DNA of 64,000 nt from Marinomonas spartinae (lineage in GTDB: Bacteria > Pseudomonadota > Gammaproteobacteria > Pseudomonadales > Marinomonadaceae): NCBI RefSeq assembly GCF_900089775.1, contig NZ_FLOB01000005.1, positions 186,001 through 250,000 of the forward strand, read 5' to 3'. Made by a program: the position numbers and the translations under genes. Below the pieces are notes generated by a model that saw nothing but the letters and a program-made list of their open reading frames with translations, was not told where the DNA came from and did not search any database. Below are positions 63,774 to 64,000 of the stretch, one piece after another (the first letter of the stretch is position 1; every line of letters starts with the position of its first letter).

Positions 63774-64000
63774 CTAAGGTAAGGGAAGAGGGGTTAAGCG
63801 CTCACTTGCTTGATTCATGCTCATCATCACAATGTTTTGGCTGCCTTTTGAATCCCCCATTGCTTGGAGTAAACGGCTTAGCTCTGCCATTGCTTCGCTA
63901 TTTGCATCTAAGTTAAAAGCATTTTCGTAATAGTCTTTGGCTTTACCCCATAAACGAATAGATTGACTTAACCGACCACAAACAAGATACAGATTTGAGC
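63774..64000 (-). CDS. HemY-like TPR protein, C-terminal end (5' part outside window)
   Basis: Open frame on the - strand running off the window's right end, ending in TAG at 63774-63776. The 75 visible residues form TPR-like helices (RLSQSIRLWGKAKDYYENAF, then ANSEAMAELSRLLQAMGDSKG) and a short Pro-rich end (LTPLPLP). The pattern matches the C-terminal repeats of HemY, a haem-locus TPR membrane protein. No hydrophobic N-terminus can be seen from here, so the name is tentative. Confidence 0.6.
   Translation of the reverse strand, partial: SNLYLVCGRLSQSIRLWGKAKDYYENAFNLDANSEAMAELSRLLQAMGDSKGSQNIVMMSMNQASERLTPLPLP

Overview
The window is chromosomal DNA from a motile, respiring Gram-negative gammaproteobacterium. 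The gene content and order point to the Oceanospirillales, and most likely Marinomonas or a close relative. That placement is inferred from synteny and protein character, not from a database search. The supporting blocks are a Pseudomonas-type chemotaxis tail (cheB-motC-motD-parC-parP-cheW) joined to a ccm cytochrome c maturation operon; lolB-ispE-prs-rplY-pth-ychF; hemA-prfA-prmC; and a rnm-yciO-rluB cluster. Nearly all genes are intact core genes. I see no insertion sequence, prophage, CRISPR array, integron, toxin-antitoxin locus or defence island.

Layout: 1-5.3 kb, chemotaxis and motor genes on the + strand, entering the window inside cheB. 5.3-6.9 kb, two flagellar-secretion accessory genes on the - strand (a free FlhB C-terminal domain and a FliK-like protein). 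7.1-13.8 kb, ccmABCDEFGHI, with start/stop overlaps at almost every junction. 13.8-17.3 kb, zipA, ligA, yheU. 17.3-21.2 kb, cysE, an unknown small gene, then mnmC with a periplasmic cyclophilin. 21.4-25.8 kb, a SelW-like redox protein and the yci/rluB group. 25.9-29.1 kb, an RstA/RstB-like two-component system and metR. 29.2-31.9 kb, argF, grxD, a 2-Cys peroxiredoxin and a glyoxalase-fold protein.

31.9-42.5 kb is the most accessory stretch. It is looser and more AT-rich, with two LysR regulators, a GFA-family protein, D-lactate dehydrogenase, two cold-shock proteins with long leaders, a DUF2058 protein, a major porin with a highly structured 3' region, an unrecognised gene, a cupin/FAH-hydrolase pair, a short DTW protein and a GST. 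42.6-48.9 kb holds bamD, rluD, pgeF, clpB and an outer-membrane barrel protein. 49.07-49.49 kb is an alternating Gln-Met-Gln-Met-Gln tRNA operon with a good stable-RNA promoter. 49.6-56.3 kb, on the - strand, runs ychF, pth, rplY, prs, ispE, lolB and a TPR lipoprotein. 56.5-59.8 kb is hemA-prfA-prmC. The window closes with yaaA, a tiny unknown gene, a BASS-like transporter, a PAS chemoreceptor and the 3' end of a HemY-like gene.

Functionally, the left end gives polar chemoreceptor-array placement and a second motor stator. The ccm operon then supplies holocytochromes c. The 49-60 kb half concentrates translation (tRNAs, L25, Pth, RF1 and its methylase), lipoprotein and isoprenoid assembly, and the first committed step of haem synthesis. 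I found no clear new multi-gene system. The observations most worth a second look are small: a candidate regulatory RNA in the porin 3' region, a near-consensus Fur box between yciB and rnm, long inverted repeats built around gene ends, a 22-bp-period repeat upstream of the porin, and a compensatory base-pair swap among the tRNA-Gln copies.
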